Of a DNA stretch of 64,000 nucleotides, positions 8,550 to 17,322 are shown piece by piece (the first letter of the stretch is position 1; every line of letters begins with the position of its first letter). Under the pieces are notes generated by a model. The model was not told where the DNA came from. It saw only the letters and a program-made list of their open reading frames with translations, and searched no databases. The stretch is from NCBI GenBank assembly GCA_965212195.1, contig CBDBUW010000012.1:310001-374000 (forward strand), read 5' to 3'. The DNA comes from JAJCYK01 sp965212195 (lineage in GTDB: Bacteria; Bacteroidota; Bacteroidia; Cytophagales; Cyclobacteriaceae). The position numbers and the translations under genes were made by a program.

Positions 8550-9869
8550 TTATTTGGAAATTACTTCCATCATGATGGGATTCTTTGACCTTAGATTAAT
8601 ATGTGGTTCCAATTCAAGAGGTTGCTGTTCATGATACTTTAGCTTAAACAGGGGTACCAGCAATGCCAGATGCAGTTTCATTTCCACCGTGGCAAAATAG
8701 TCACCGATGCACCTTCTGGGTCCTGCTGAAAAAGGTATATAACTGTATTTTTCAGGTAGAGCCTTCTCTCCATCTTGAAAGCGCAATGGCTGGAATGCTT
8801 CAGGTTGAGACCACCAGCGCTGATCCCGATGCAGGAAAAATGGACTAATAAAAATGTCGGATCCCGCTTCGATATGATATCTTCCCAATTGATCAGGCTC
8901 TTTGCTTTTGCGAGGGATAAGCCATACCGGCGGGTAAAGTCTCATCGCTTCATCAATCACACATTGGGTATATTTTAGTTGTTCCAAATCAGACAACTGG
9001 GGTAATCTGCCGCCAAATTGCTGCTCAATTTCCTGATGTAGTTTCACCTCCGCCTGCGGATTTTGAGATAACAAATACCAGATCCAGGAAAGAGAGCTGG
9101 CGGTGGTCTCATGGCCGGCTACGATAAGGGTGATAATCTCGTCCAGCAGATGCTTATCTTTCATGGGCTCGCCGCTAAATTTATCCTTAGCGCTCATCAT
9201 CATCCCTACAAAATCATGCGGGATTCTGTTTTCTGCCCGTCTCTGATGGACTACCTCCATCATCAATTTGCCCAAAGCCCTGAACCGTTGTGCAAATAAC
9301 AGATTGCGTTCGGTTTCGTCGGTTAAAATATCAAAAGGGTTCTTGCCGTTGTGATTGGTTAGCCATGGCAGGTCTTCACTAAAGAGAGCAGTTAGCACAA
9401 TATGTAAAGTTACTTTACTCATCTCCTGGTAAATGTTAATGAGTTCGCCTTGCTCTAATTTAGACTGCCACAGTTTTTGTAGGGCCGAATTGGATTTAAT
9501 AATTAATTCTGTGAGACCGGCAATTACTTTACGGTGAAAAGCTGGCTGGATCATCTGCCGTTGTCGTTTCCAGAACTCCCCGTCCGAAACGATCAGACCG
9601 TTTCCCAATAGAAGCTCTACCCGATCAAATCCCATTCCTTTCAAGTAGTTGCGGTGATTGGTGTGAAGCACATGTTTCACATATTGAGGGTGATTGATCA
9701 CATAAGTGTAGTTGTTCCTGCCAGGAGCTTTAACCCGGTAAATATCACCATACTGTTCTAACGAGCTCTTAATACTGTCCAGGATGTTCGGGGTGTAGCC
9801 CAGATCTTGCTGGTCCTCAACCTCGGGAGGGTGTAAATAGCTTGCGCTCGCCTGCGTCATAAGCCCCAA
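8550..9869 (-). CDS. Cytochrome P450
   Basis: A 439-residue P450. The heme loop is FSAGPRRCIG with the axial Cys at 387, the I-helix is AGHETTAS, and the ExxR motif lies in DEAMRLYPP. No membrane anchor or fused reductase is present, so it needs separate ferredoxin or flavodoxin partners. The sequence style is that of the CYP4/CYP102-like fatty-acid hydroxylase group common in Bacteroidota. It is the first gene of a two-gene unit with the FAAL-ACP, which suggests oxidation of a fatty acyl chain while bound to the carrier domain, as some bacterial P450s do; that reading is inference. Confidence 0.9.
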   Translation of the reverse strand: MGLMTQASASYLHPPEVEDQQDLGYTPNILDSIKSSLEQYGDIYRVKAPGRNNYTYVINHPQYVKHVLHTNHRNYLKGMGFDRVELLLGNGLIVSDGEFWKRQRQMIQPAFHRKVIAGLTELIIKSNSALQKLWQSKLEQGELINIYQEMSKVTLHIVLTALFSEDLPWLTNHNGKNPFDILTDETERNLLFAQRFRALGKLMMEVVHQRRAENRIPHDFVGMMMSAKDKFSGEPMKDKHLLDEIITLIVAGHETTASSLSWIWYLLSQNPQAEVKLHQEIEQQFGGRLPQLSDLEQLKYTQCVIDEAMRLYPPVWLIPRKSKEPDQLGRYHIEAGSDIFISPFFLHRDQRWWSQPEAFQPLRFQDGEKALPEKYSYIPFSAGPRRCIGDYFATVEMKLHLALLVPLFKLKYHEQQPLELEPHINLRSKNPIMMEVISK

Positions 9870-9954
9870 AAATATATAAAACCATCCTTAACCGAATATG
9901 ACTCCTTAAAAAAAATAACTACCGTTTGTTATTGTTTGGATATACTTTACATTT

Positions 9955-10104
9955 ATGGGAATCATGTCGCAACCCGATCAAACGCCATTACCCCCGGAAA
10001 AACCTCCCTTTTTCAATAGTTGGACAAATCTTTATGCTTTTGTTATCGCATTTTTAGCGATAATGATATTGCTATTTTACTGGATCACCCTAAGCTTTAG
10101 ATGA
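9955..10104 (+). CDS. Small single-pass membrane protein coupled to the sodium symporter
   Basis: A 49-codon ORF: a Pro-rich N-terminus (PLPPEKPPFFNSW) followed by one transmembrane helix rich in Ile/Leu/Phe and a short tail. Its TGA overlaps the start of the SSS symporter in an ATGA arrangement at 10101-10104, the hallmark of translational coupling. A second ATG three codons in is an alternative start. As I recall, similar short Pro-then-helix proteins occur next to sodium/solute symporters in other Bacteroidota, so a role as accessory subunit or assembly factor is likely but unproven. Confidence 0.7.
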   Translation: MGIMSQPDQTPLPPEKPPFFNSWTNLYAFVIAFLAIMILLFYWITLSFR

Positions 10105-11816
10105 ATAATCTTGATTGGATCGTTTTAGCTGGCACGCTGCTGTTCATTGTGGGCTATGGGGTTTGGAAAACCAGGGGGGCAAAGAACATTGAAGGTTTCC
10201 TTTTGGGCAGCAAAAATATGAAATGGGGAACCATCGGTTTGTCCATAATGGCTACCCAGGCCAGTGCCATAACCTTTCTTTCCACCCCCGGTCAAGCCTT
10301 TTTGGATGGTATGGGCTTTGTTCAGTTCTATTTCGGGTTGCCCATTGCCATGGTGATCCTTTGTGTGGCGGTGATCCCAATTTATCATAGGCTAAAGGTT
10401 TACACCGCTTATGAATATTTAGAGCGACGGTTCGATCTAAAATCAAGGATGCTGACAGCCTTTTTGTTTCTGGTATCCAGAGGCCTGGCGGCAGGCATAA
10501 CCATATTTGCACCCGCCATAATTCTTTCCACACTACTACAGATACCTTTGAATGGCACTATACTATTGATTGGTATTCTGGTGATAATCTATACGGTATC
10601 CGGGGGCACCAAGGCGGTTAGCCAAACTCAAAAACAACAAATGGTAGTCATCCTGGTGGGGATGGTGGTAGCCTTTGTCATGTTGATAAACTTGATGCCA
10701 GAACCTGTGACCTTCGGAAAAGCCCTTTCGGTAGCGGGTCATTTGGGTAAGATGGAGGTGGTGGATTTCTCATTTGATCTGTCCAACCGATACACGTTCT
10801 GGTCAGGGATTCTAGGAGGGGTGTTTTTGTTTGCCTCTTACTTTGGTACCGATCAAAGCCAGGTCCAACGCTATTTAGGTGGTAAGTCTGTGACAGAAAG
10901 CCGCATGGGATTGTTGTTTAATGCCTTGTTTAAAGTTCCCATGCAATTTTTCATACTACTGGTAGGGGTAATGGTCTTCGTGTTTTATCAGTTTGTCCAA
11001 CCGCCGGTGTTCTTCAATGAACAAGAGGTGATCAAGTTGCAGAACAGCCCGTTGGCCGTGGAATTTCAAGAATTGGACCGGCAACATGAAAGCTTGTTTA
11101 AGGCGAAACAACCTAAGCTCGATCAACTGCTGACTGCCATAGAGCTTGATGATCAAACCACTATAAAAAGCATGGGGCAACAACTGAGAAGCCTGGAAAA
11201 TGAGTCAAAAGTTGTCCATGAGCAAGTGACTAGTTTGATGAAAGCCAATGATCCCAATGCCGAAACCAAAGATGCGGACTACATCTTCATTAATTTTGTG
11301 GTGGATTATTTACCGCATGGCATAATTGGCTTGCTGATGGCGGTTATTTTCTCAGCGGCTATGTCTTCTACCAGCTCAGAACTGAATGCGTTGGCCTCTA
11401 CTACCACAGTAGATTTTTACAAGCGCTCGATCCGTCGGGATGCCTCTGAAAGACATTACTTGTTGGCATCAAAAGCATTTACTGTTATGTGGGGACTTCT
11501 AGCTATCCTATTCGCCATCTTCTCCACTCTTTTGGATAACCTCATTCAAGCAGTCAATATTTTAGGTTCCATTTTTTATGGCCCTATACTGGGGATTTTC
11601 CTAGTGGCCTTCGCCATAAAGTATGTAAAAAGCAATGCCGTATTTGTTGCGGTGTTTATTGCTGAGGCGCTGGTAGTAGCAATTTATTGGCTTTCGGAGC
11701 AGGGGGTGGTGGATATTGCCTACTTATGGTTAAATCCCATAGGTTGCATACTAGTAGTGATCGTTGCCTTGATCCTCCAATTTCTGATAAACAGGTCACA
11801 AGCCGTTAAAGCATAA
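10101..11816 (+). CDS. Sodium:solute symporter (SSS family)
   Basis: A 571-residue polytopic membrane protein of the SSS/SGLT family. The early helix carries the family segment TQASAITFLSTPGQAF, with YTAYEYLERRF after it and VSGGTKAV later. A hydrophilic insert of about 100 residues (roughly 300-400), rich in charged helices, separates the two groups of helices; the protein resumes with GLLMAVIFSAAMSSTSSELNAL, the conserved Na2-site region. It imports an organic solute with sodium; the neighbours give no clue to the substrate. Translation is coupled to the upstream 49-residue protein. Confidence 0.88.
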   Translation: MNNLDWIVLAGTLLFIVGYGVWKTRGAKNIEGFLLGSKNMKWGTIGLSIMATQASAITFLSTPGQAFLDGMGFVQFYFGLPIAMVILCVAVIPIYHRLKVYTAYEYLERRFDLKSRMLTAFLFLVSRGLAAGITIFAPAIILSTLLQIPLNGTILLIGILVIIYTVSGGTKAVSQTQKQQMVVILVGMVVAFVMLINLMPEPVTFGKALSVAGHLGKMEVVDFSFDLSNRYTFWSGILGGVFLFASYFGTDQSQVQRYLGGKSVTESRMGLLFNALFKVPMQFFILLVGVMVFVFYQFVQPPVFFNEQEVIKLQNSPLAVEFQELDRQHESLFKAKQPKLDQLLTAIELDDQTTIKSMGQQLRSLENESKVVHEQVTSLMKANDPNAETKDADYIFINFVVDYLPHGIIGLLMAVIFSAAMSSTSSELNALASTTTVDFYKRSIRRDASERHYLLASKAFTVMWGLLAILFAIFSTLLDNLIQAVNILGSIFYGPILGIFLVAFAIKYVKSNAVFVAVFIAEALVVAIYWLSEQGVVDIAYLWLNPIGCILVVIVALILQFLINRSQAVKA

Positions 11817-11848
11817 AAAAAACCCCTCCGTTTTATCAAAGGGGTTTG
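11815..11848 (-). terminator. Intrinsic terminator between convergent genes
   Basis: AAACCCCT (11820-11827) pairs with AGGGGTTT (11840-11847). On the minus strand the stem is followed by an eight-base T tract, so it strongly terminates the DUF2911 gene; it may also stop the symporter transcript. Confidence 0.8.
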
Positions 11849-11867
11849 AAATGCTCAATAAATTCAA

Positions 11868-12731
11868 TTATTTACTACCCCATTCAGCGATCAACTTCTG
11901 GTTGGACTCGATATACCCAAAATCATTTGGAGCTGCTTTAGCCACTTCCAATGATTGCTTGGCAGTGTTGATGGCTTCTTTATAGTTTTCCATCTTGGCC
12001 AGGATGCGTGCCTTGGTTTGAATGTTCCAGAAGGCATTGGGATTGATCTCAATAGCTTTACTCATCCATTCCAGCGCCTTGTTCAAGTCTTTACCGTTTT
12101 GATAGTAATAGTTGGCGGCTTGTGAATAATTGTTGCCCACGCTGGCCATAGGATTTTTCATGGCTCTGTCAATCTGTGCCATGACTTTTGAGTCGGTGTC
12201 AACAGACATGCTGATTGGAACCCAGTGGTTGCCCCATAGTAAGGAGATTACAGCTCCATTATTGGTGATGTTTCCTATATCGATGGTGAAATTCTCCACT
12301 TCGATAGGCAATTGCTGGCTTTGCACCTTAACCCTGATCAATTCGTTGGCTTCGTCATATCCACCTACGTTTCCTCCAAGAGTTAGATCTTTATAAAGCA
12401 TTATGCTCCATTCTGTCTCACCGGGAATGCTGTAAATAGCATACTGTCCGGCAGGTACGGCTTTACCTTCAACTGTTACATCGTCACTAAATGAAATTTT
12501 GGTACTGGCGTTGGCACCAGTACGCCACATTTGACCGAAGCTTTCTACATCTACGAAAAGGGTTCTCCCTTTTTTTGCGGGACGTGAATATTCCACTTTC
12601 ACATCGGTTACACCTACTTTTTGATGTAACTTAGCCAGTGGGCTTGGCGCGGGATAATCAACTTGAGCTTGTAATGGCTGAACCATCAAAAATAGCGCGG
12701 CCAAAAAGGTAATGGTTGTTAATTTATTCAT
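11868..12731 (-). CDS. Secreted DUF2911 protein with C-terminal TPR-like helices
   Basis: A 287-residue protein with a signal peptide ending LQAQ near residue 22. Residues 25-170 match the DUF2911 layout common in Bacteroidota: SPLAKLHQKVG, then VKVEYSRPAKKGR, WRTGANASTKI and AGQYAIYSIPGETEW. Residues 190-287 form helical repeats (LEWMSKAIEINPNAFW, YKEAINTAKQSLEVAK) typical of TPRs. The family's function is unknown; the protein is probably periplasmic. It is a single gene with its own terminator. Confidence 0.8.
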   Translation of the reverse strand: MNKLTTITFLAALFLMVQPLQAQVDYPAPSPLAKLHQKVGVTDVKVEYSRPAKKGRTLFVDVESFGQMWRTGANASTKISFSDDVTVEGKAVPAGQYAIYSIPGETEWSIMLYKDLTLGGNVGGYDEANELIRVKVQSQQLPIEVENFTIDIGNITNNGAVISLLWGNHWVPISMSVDTDSKVMAQIDRAMKNPMASVGNNYSQAANYYYQNGKDLNKALEWMSKAIEINPNAFWNIQTKARILAKMENYKEAINTAKQSLEVAKAAPNDFGYIESNQKLIAEWGSK

Positions 12732-12868
12732 TATTGCGTGGTTTGTTACTTAATAAAGGATTTGAAGTTACAGTAAAGCGTGATAAATTTCAACTGGTAA
12801 TAAATAGGTAGACCACGAATTTCCATTTTGTGAGTCCAGATGCCGATTCTTAACTGTCGTAAACACTA

Positions 12869-13462
12869 ATGCTAAACGGTGATTTTTTTAAAAATGACGA
12901 TGTGGTGGGGGTGGCACAGGATTTATTAGGTGGGGTCCTGATCACTAATTTTCAAGATCGCCTTACTGCGGGAATAATTACGGAAACAGAAGCTTATCAC
13001 CAAAGTGAAAAAGCCTGTCATGCGTTTAACGCCCGCCGCACCAAGCGAACGGAATGGCTCTTTCATGACGGGGGACGAGCATATGTCTATCTTTGTTATG
13101 GGATCCATCATCTTTTTAATATTACCACTGGCAGGAAAGGTGATGCTGCAGCAGTTTTAATAAGGGCTATTGAACCGGTACAAGGGCTTGAAACCATGCT
13201 AGAACGTCGTAAGCAAGAAAAAATACAACCAAAATTAACTTCAGGCCCCGGTGTGCTAACCCAAGCCCTGGGTATTTCCGTAGAATATACTGGTGTGTTA
13301 CTGGAGAAAACCTCCGGGATCTGGATAGAAGAAGGTACTATGGCCAAGTCCAACAAGAAAGTGATTGCTTCTACTAGGATAGGGGTAGATTATGCAGAAG
13401 AAGATGCTTTATTGCCCTGGAGATTTTATTTAGGTGATTGTAAATGGGTTAGTAAATTTTAA
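12869..13462 (+). CDS. 3-methyladenine DNA glycosylase (AAG/MPG family)
   Basis: A 197-residue DNA-repair enzyme that removes alkylated purines. Characteristic blocks are VAQDLLGGVL, the active-site region ITETEAYHQSEKACHAFN with its catalytic Glu, then RAYVYLCYGIHHLFNI and VLIRAIEP. Length matches bacterial AAG proteins. It is followed three bases later by the 2-hydroxyacid dehydrogenase gene on the same strand, probably one transcript though the functions look unrelated. Confidence 0.9.
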   Translation: MLNGDFFKNDDVVGVAQDLLGGVLITNFQDRLTAGIITETEAYHQSEKACHAFNARRTKRTEWLFHDGGRAYVYLCYGIHHLFNITTGRKGDAAAVLIRAIEPVQGLETMLERRKQEKIQPKLTSGPGVLTQALGISVEYTGVLLEKTSGIWIEEGTMAKSNKKVIASTRIGVDYAEEDALLPWRFYLGDCKWVSKF

Positions 13463-13465
13463 GTT

Positions 13466-14386
13466 ATGCAGATTGGAATCGTGGCGCCTGGTCGCGACGT
13501 AAGAAATTGGTCCAGCGCCATTAAGCGCCGTAGTGGCATAGAAGTACAGGTGTGGCCTGAGGTAAAAGATCCGCACAAGGTGGAATTGGCTATTGCCTGG
13601 AACCCTCCACCAGGGCTCCTGGCTAAATTTGATAACCTCAAACTCATAAGTTCACTAGGAGCTGGTGTAGATCATATCATCAGTGACCGTCAATTGCCGG
13701 ATGTTCCGGTGGTGCGTATCGTGGATGAGAACTTAAGCAAGGATATGAGTCACTATATTCTCATGTCTATACTGAATTATCAACGCGGCACCTACCGGCA
13801 CTTTCTAAATCAGAAAATCCGTCATTGGGATAACTCCAAAATTCCCAATCGTAATTTAAAGGTGGGCATACTGGGACTAGGAGTACTGGGAAAAGCGGTG
13901 TCGAAGATGCTGGTGTACCATGGATTCAAGGTGATAGGGTTTAGCAGAAGCCCAAAGAACATCGAAGGTGTGATCAGTTATGAAAACCTGGAAGGGTTGG
14001 GAACCTTGATGTCGGAAATTGACATATTGATAAATCTATTGCCCCTGACCAAGGAAACCAAGGGTATTCTTGATATGAAACTTTTTGCTATGGCCTCCAG
14101 GCCATTCTATCTGATCAATGTGGCCCGTGGCGGTCATTTAGTGGAATCGGATCTAATAAAGGCATTGGATCAAGGTTTATTGACCGGGGCCTGTCTGGAT
14201 GTATTTGACGAGGAACCGCTTCCGGCAAATAGCCCCTTATGGGATCACAATGACATTCTAGTAACTCCTCATGTGGCCAGTATTACCAACCCAGACACAG
14301 TTGTGGCACAAATTTTGGATAACTATCATAGGGTCAAAGAAGGTCGTGAATTGAACAATCAAATCAACCTTCAACACGGTTATTAA
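13466..14386 (+). CDS. D-2-hydroxyacid dehydrogenase, GhrA-like (glyoxylate/hydroxypyruvate reductase)
   Basis: A 306-residue NAD(P)-dependent dehydrogenase. The Rossmann motif is GLGVLG at 137-142. The substrate-binding Arg lies in NVARGG, the Glu in DVFDEEPL and the catalytic His in PHVAS. The short N-terminal domain (LGAGVDHI at 65-71) and total length match the GhrA subgroup that reduces glyoxylate and hydroxypyruvate. The purine pathway at 51-64 kb yields ureidoglycolate and then glyoxylate, so a metabolic link is possible, but the genes are about 38 kb apart. Confidence 0.82.
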   Translation: MQIGIVAPGRDVRNWSSAIKRRSGIEVQVWPEVKDPHKVELAIAWNPPPGLLAKFDNLKLISSLGAGVDHIISDRQLPDVPVVRIVDENLSKDMSHYILMSILNYQRGTYRHFLNQKIRHWDNSKIPNRNLKVGILGLGVLGKAVSKMLVYHGFKVIGFSRSPKNIEGVISYENLEGLGTLMSEIDILINLLPLTKETKGILDMKLFAMASRPFYLINVARGGHLVESDLIKALDQGLLTGACLDVFDEEPLPANSPLWDHNDILVTPHVASITNPDTVVAQILDNYHRVKEGRELNNQINLQHGY

Positions 14387-14490
14387 ACCAATATTGTGAA
14401 CGGCTAGCTATGACCTGTAATGTTTGAGGATAATAATTCCTTTAAATTATAGGTATTTCTAATTAATTTGCGGCAATTAACGGTTGAAAA

Positions 14491-16164
14491 ATGAGAGCTA
14501 GATACATACTAAAAGCATTGGCAATCAGCTTTGTAGTGTTTTTTGAGGTCCGTGCTCAGGACCCTGTTAATGATCAGGAGAACTTAGGGCAAGGGGTCAA
14601 TTCACCTTACAACGAGTTAGATCCGGTTTTAAGCCCGGATGGTCAAAGCCTTTATTTTACCCGTACTCGTCATCCCAAGAATATTGGTGGTAGCAAGGAT
14701 CCCGGAGATATATGGGTAACCGCCTTAAATGCGGATCAATGGTCTGAGGCCAGGAATTTGGGAACTCCTTTTAACAATAAGGATTTGAATGCGGTCATTG
14801 GTTTTTCCAACGATGGAACTATCATGTATATGCAAAACCTCAGTAAAAGCAGGAAAGGAGGCATTTCGTTTTCCCGTAAAACAGCTTCCGGTTGGAGTAA
14901 ACCTCAGGAAATGCCCATTCAATACTTTTACAATAAGTCCGACCTGCAGTCTATGTGTATTTCCAATGACGGTAAAATCATAATAATGTCGGTGGAATCA
15001 TTTTCAACTTATGGAGCGGAAGATCTCTATGCCAGTTTCTTGCAAAGCGATGGGACCTGGAGTGAACCCCGGAATTTAGGAACAGCCGTCAACACCAAAT
15101 ATCAGGAGATGACTCCCAAGCTGGCCGATGATAATGTCACCTTATTCTTTGCCAGTAACGGACATGGAGGGTTTGGAGGTAGAGATATATTCTCGACTAA
15201 AAGATTGGATGATACCTGGAGAAACTGGTCAACTCCCCAAAATCTGGGACGTAAGGTTAATACCAAAGGTGTGGAATTATCTTATTTCATTCCCAACAAC
15301 GGAGACTTCGCTTACATGGTATCTACCCAAAATAGTGATGGATATGGGGACCTGAAAAGAGTACGCATCAAACCGGAAGATCGCCCTAATAACTTAGTAG
15401 AAAGCTTACCATCGGATCCACCGGCAATAGATCCCATTCCAGAACCTGATACCGTTCTGATCATTTCCCAACAAGAACTGGTTGAGGAGCCAGTGGATTC
15501 TACTAATGAAACCATAGAGTTGATCAAGGCCATTGTGACCAAGCCGGCTTATACCATCGATGGCCAGGTGACCAATTCCGAAACTTCCAACCCGGTTTAT
15601 GCCAGGATCAGCATTCACAGTTTTCCGGAAGGGGAGGAGCTGGCTTCAGTGGCCACCAATGTATCCAATGGACAATATCAAATTAGCCTCCCCACCGATA
15701 CCCGCTATGAATTGAGAATTAAAGCCGATGGTTATTTGGGACATAATGCGGTATTGGAGCTCAATCAAGGAGAAGAGGAACAGTTACAGACTGATTTTCA
15801 ACTCACACCTATTGAAGTAGGAGTTACTATTCAATTGCCCAACGTACTATTTGAAAGGAGTACCACTAACTTGTTGTCCGAGTCCTTTGAAGAGCTCGAC
15901 CGGGTATCGGATTTGCTCATGGAGTACCCTAATATGGAGATTGCTCTTTCCGGACATACCGATAATCAAGGAAGTGCTAAACTGAATCTGAAACTGTCAC
16001 AAGACCGTGTAGAAACTGTACTGTTGTATCTGGTTGGGAAAGGCGTAAATCGCAACCGTCTTAGCGGTAAAGGTTATGGAGGCACCAAGCCAATCGCCAG
16101 CAATAAAAGTGAAAGTACCCGCAAGCTCAACCGAAGAGTAGAGTTCACCATCATTAAAAAATAA
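14491..16164 (+). CDS. OmpA-family protein with PD40 propeller and carboxypeptidase-regulatory-like domain
   Basis: A 557-residue envelope protein. A signal peptide ends near residue 22. Residues 45-300 hold PD40 (WD40-like) repeats, each with a form such as LSPDGQSLYFTR, FSNDGTIMYM and LADDNVTLFFASN. Residues 350-435 look like a CarboxypepD-regulatory beta sandwich (YTIDGQVTNSETSNPVYARI). The last 110 residues are an OmpA peptidoglycan-binding domain with LSGHTDNQGSAKLN and LSGKGYGGTKPIASN and NRRVEF. Such proteins bind the cell wall near the outer membrane and often accompany gliding or type IX secretion genes, none of which is adjacent here. Confidence 0.88.
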   Translation: MRARYILKALAISFVVFFEVRAQDPVNDQENLGQGVNSPYNELDPVLSPDGQSLYFTRTRHPKNIGGSKDPGDIWVTALNADQWSEARNLGTPFNNKDLNAVIGFSNDGTIMYMQNLSKSRKGGISFSRKTASGWSKPQEMPIQYFYNKSDLQSMCISNDGKIIIMSVESFSTYGAEDLYASFLQSDGTWSEPRNLGTAVNTKYQEMTPKLADDNVTLFFASNGHGGFGGRDIFSTKRLDDTWRNWSTPQNLGRKVNTKGVELSYFIPNNGDFAYMVSTQNSDGYGDLKRVRIKPEDRPNNLVESLPSDPPAIDPIPEPDTVLIISQQELVEEPVDSTNETIELIKAIVTKPAYTIDGQVTNSETSNPVYARISIHSFPEGEELASVATNVSNGQYQISLPTDTRYELRIKADGYLGHNAVLELNQGEEEQLQTDFQLTPIEVGVTIQLPNVLFERSTTNLLSESFEELDRVSDLLMEYPNMEIALSGHTDNQGSAKLNLKLSQDRVETVLLYLVGKGVNRNRLSGKGYGGTKPIASNKSESTRKLNRRVEFTIIKK

Positions 16165-16220
16165 TCCTTTGATTTTTTAATCCTTAACAACAGTTGCCGG
16201 TAGTATTATTAGCTATCTGG

Positions 16221-16253
16221 TAGATATATTCTATAATATGTAGAAAATATCTA
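16221..16253. promoter_or_regulatory. Long palindromic operator candidate upstream of the XRE-S24 regulator
   Basis: An imperfect dyad centred at 16237, about 60 bases before the regulator start. The outer arms TAGATAT (16221-16227) and ATATCTA (16247-16253) are perfectly complementary, and the inner arms TTCTA (16229-16233) and TAGAA (16241-16245) are also perfect. By hand, 13 of 16 arm positions match. The size and place fit an autorepression site for a dimeric HTH protein; function is inferred. Confidence 0.55.
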
Positions 16254-16297
16254 TACTTTATGCTATATTAAAGATTCACTTAGATCTATTATTAAGT

Positions 16298-17059
16298 ATG
16301 TGGCAGTCCAACTTAAGGTTCCTAAGACAAAGGCAAAACATTACCCAACAAGAGCTAGGCTCAAAACTGGGAATAAAGGGAAGCAGAATCAGGGATTACG
16401 AACTGGGTCTGGCAGAACCCAAACTGGACCTCCTAGTAGAGTTAGTCCGGTATTTCAACATTAGTCTGGATGAATTGCTGACCACAGATCTTACACACCC
16501 GGTGAAGATTGTAAATAAGCACCCGGCAATGGAGCAGCAAGCCCGCATATTAGTGATATCTGACGATGGCCAGGGTGGTGAGAATATTGTTCATGTTCCA
16601 GCTAAGGCCAGAGCGGGGTATCTAACCGGATTTGAAGATCCGGGGTTTATCGACCAGTTGCCTACATATCGATTACCTGGAGTACGTAATGGTACTTACA
16701 GGTCATTTGAAATTACCGGAGATTCCATGTTGCCTTTACAACCTGGTACTATTGTGGTAGGTCAGTATGTAGAAAGCTGGCGGGATATAAAAAACAATCA
16801 TACCTATATTTTAGTTACTAAAGAGGATGGTATCGTTTATAAAAGGGTCATTAATAGGGTTAAGTCAAAGGGGCAATTAGTGTTGTTGTCCGATAACCCC
16901 TCATACGAACCTTACGTTATACCCATAGAAGAAGTAAGCGAGGCATGGTCGTATTACTGTCATCTTAGCAATGCCGGAGCTCAACAAAAGAGCAACTTGG
17001 AGCAATTGTTGAACGCAGTAGAAGATTTGCGATCTGAAGTTGCCGAATTAAAAAAATAG
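16298..17059 (+). CDS. XRE-family regulator with S24 (LexA/CI-like) peptidase domain
   Basis: A 253-residue regulator. Residues 5-62 form an XRE helix-turn-helix (NITQQELGSKLGIKGSRIRD). Residues 100-220 form an S24 domain with the nucleophile Ser143 in GDSML and the general base Lys182 in YKRV. An Ala-Gly pair at 106-107 is a possible self-cleavage bond. The last 25 residues form a coiled coil. LexA/CI-type proteins repress until they cleave themselves on a damage or other signal; what this one controls is not shown, but a long palindrome lies in its own promoter region and the CDGSH gene starts 24 bases after it. Confidence 0.85.
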   Translation: MWQSNLRFLRQRQNITQQELGSKLGIKGSRIRDYELGLAEPKLDLLVELVRYFNISLDELLTTDLTHPVKIVNKHPAMEQQARILVISDDGQGGENIVHVPAKARAGYLTGFEDPGFIDQLPTYRLPGVRNGTYRSFEITGDSMLPLQPGTIVVGQYVESWRDIKNNHTYILVTKEDGIVYKRVINRVKSKGQLVLLSDNPSYEPYVIPIEEVSEAWSYYCHLSNAGAQQKSNLEQLLNAVEDLRSEVAELKK

Positions 17060-17083
17060 ATCTACCGATATAATGTCTATATA

Positions 17084-17320
17084 ATGTCGAATCCAAAGAT
17101 TCCCCAAAAACAACCCTATGTAGAACAGATAGAACCGGGTAATTATGCTTGGTGCTCCTGTGGACTTAGTGAGAAGCAGCCCTATTGCGACGGCTCACAT
17201 AAGGCCACCGATCATACGCCCATTGTATGTAAAATAACGGAGCCCCAAACAGTAGCCTGGTGCGGGTGCAAACATTCGGGCAATGCTCCTTATTGCGATG
17301 GTAGCCACTCCAGGCTATAG
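17084..17320 (+). CDS. Double CDGSH iron-sulfur domain protein
   Basis: A 78-residue protein made almost entirely of two CDGSH modules. The first has Cys24, Cys26, Cys35 and His39; the second has Cys60, Cys62, Cys71 and His75, each in the pattern CxC...PYCDGSH. Each module binds a 2Fe-2S cluster through three Cys and one His, with redox or cluster-transfer roles. It lies 24 bases after the S24 regulator on the same strand, so the two may be cotranscribed. An upstream ATG at 17072 stops after three codons and is not used. Confidence 0.9.
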   Translation: MSNPKIPQKQPYVEQIEPGNYAWCSCGLSEKQPYCDGSHKATDHTPIVCKITEPQTVAWCGCKHSGNAPYCDGSHSRL

Positions 17321-17322
17321 TC

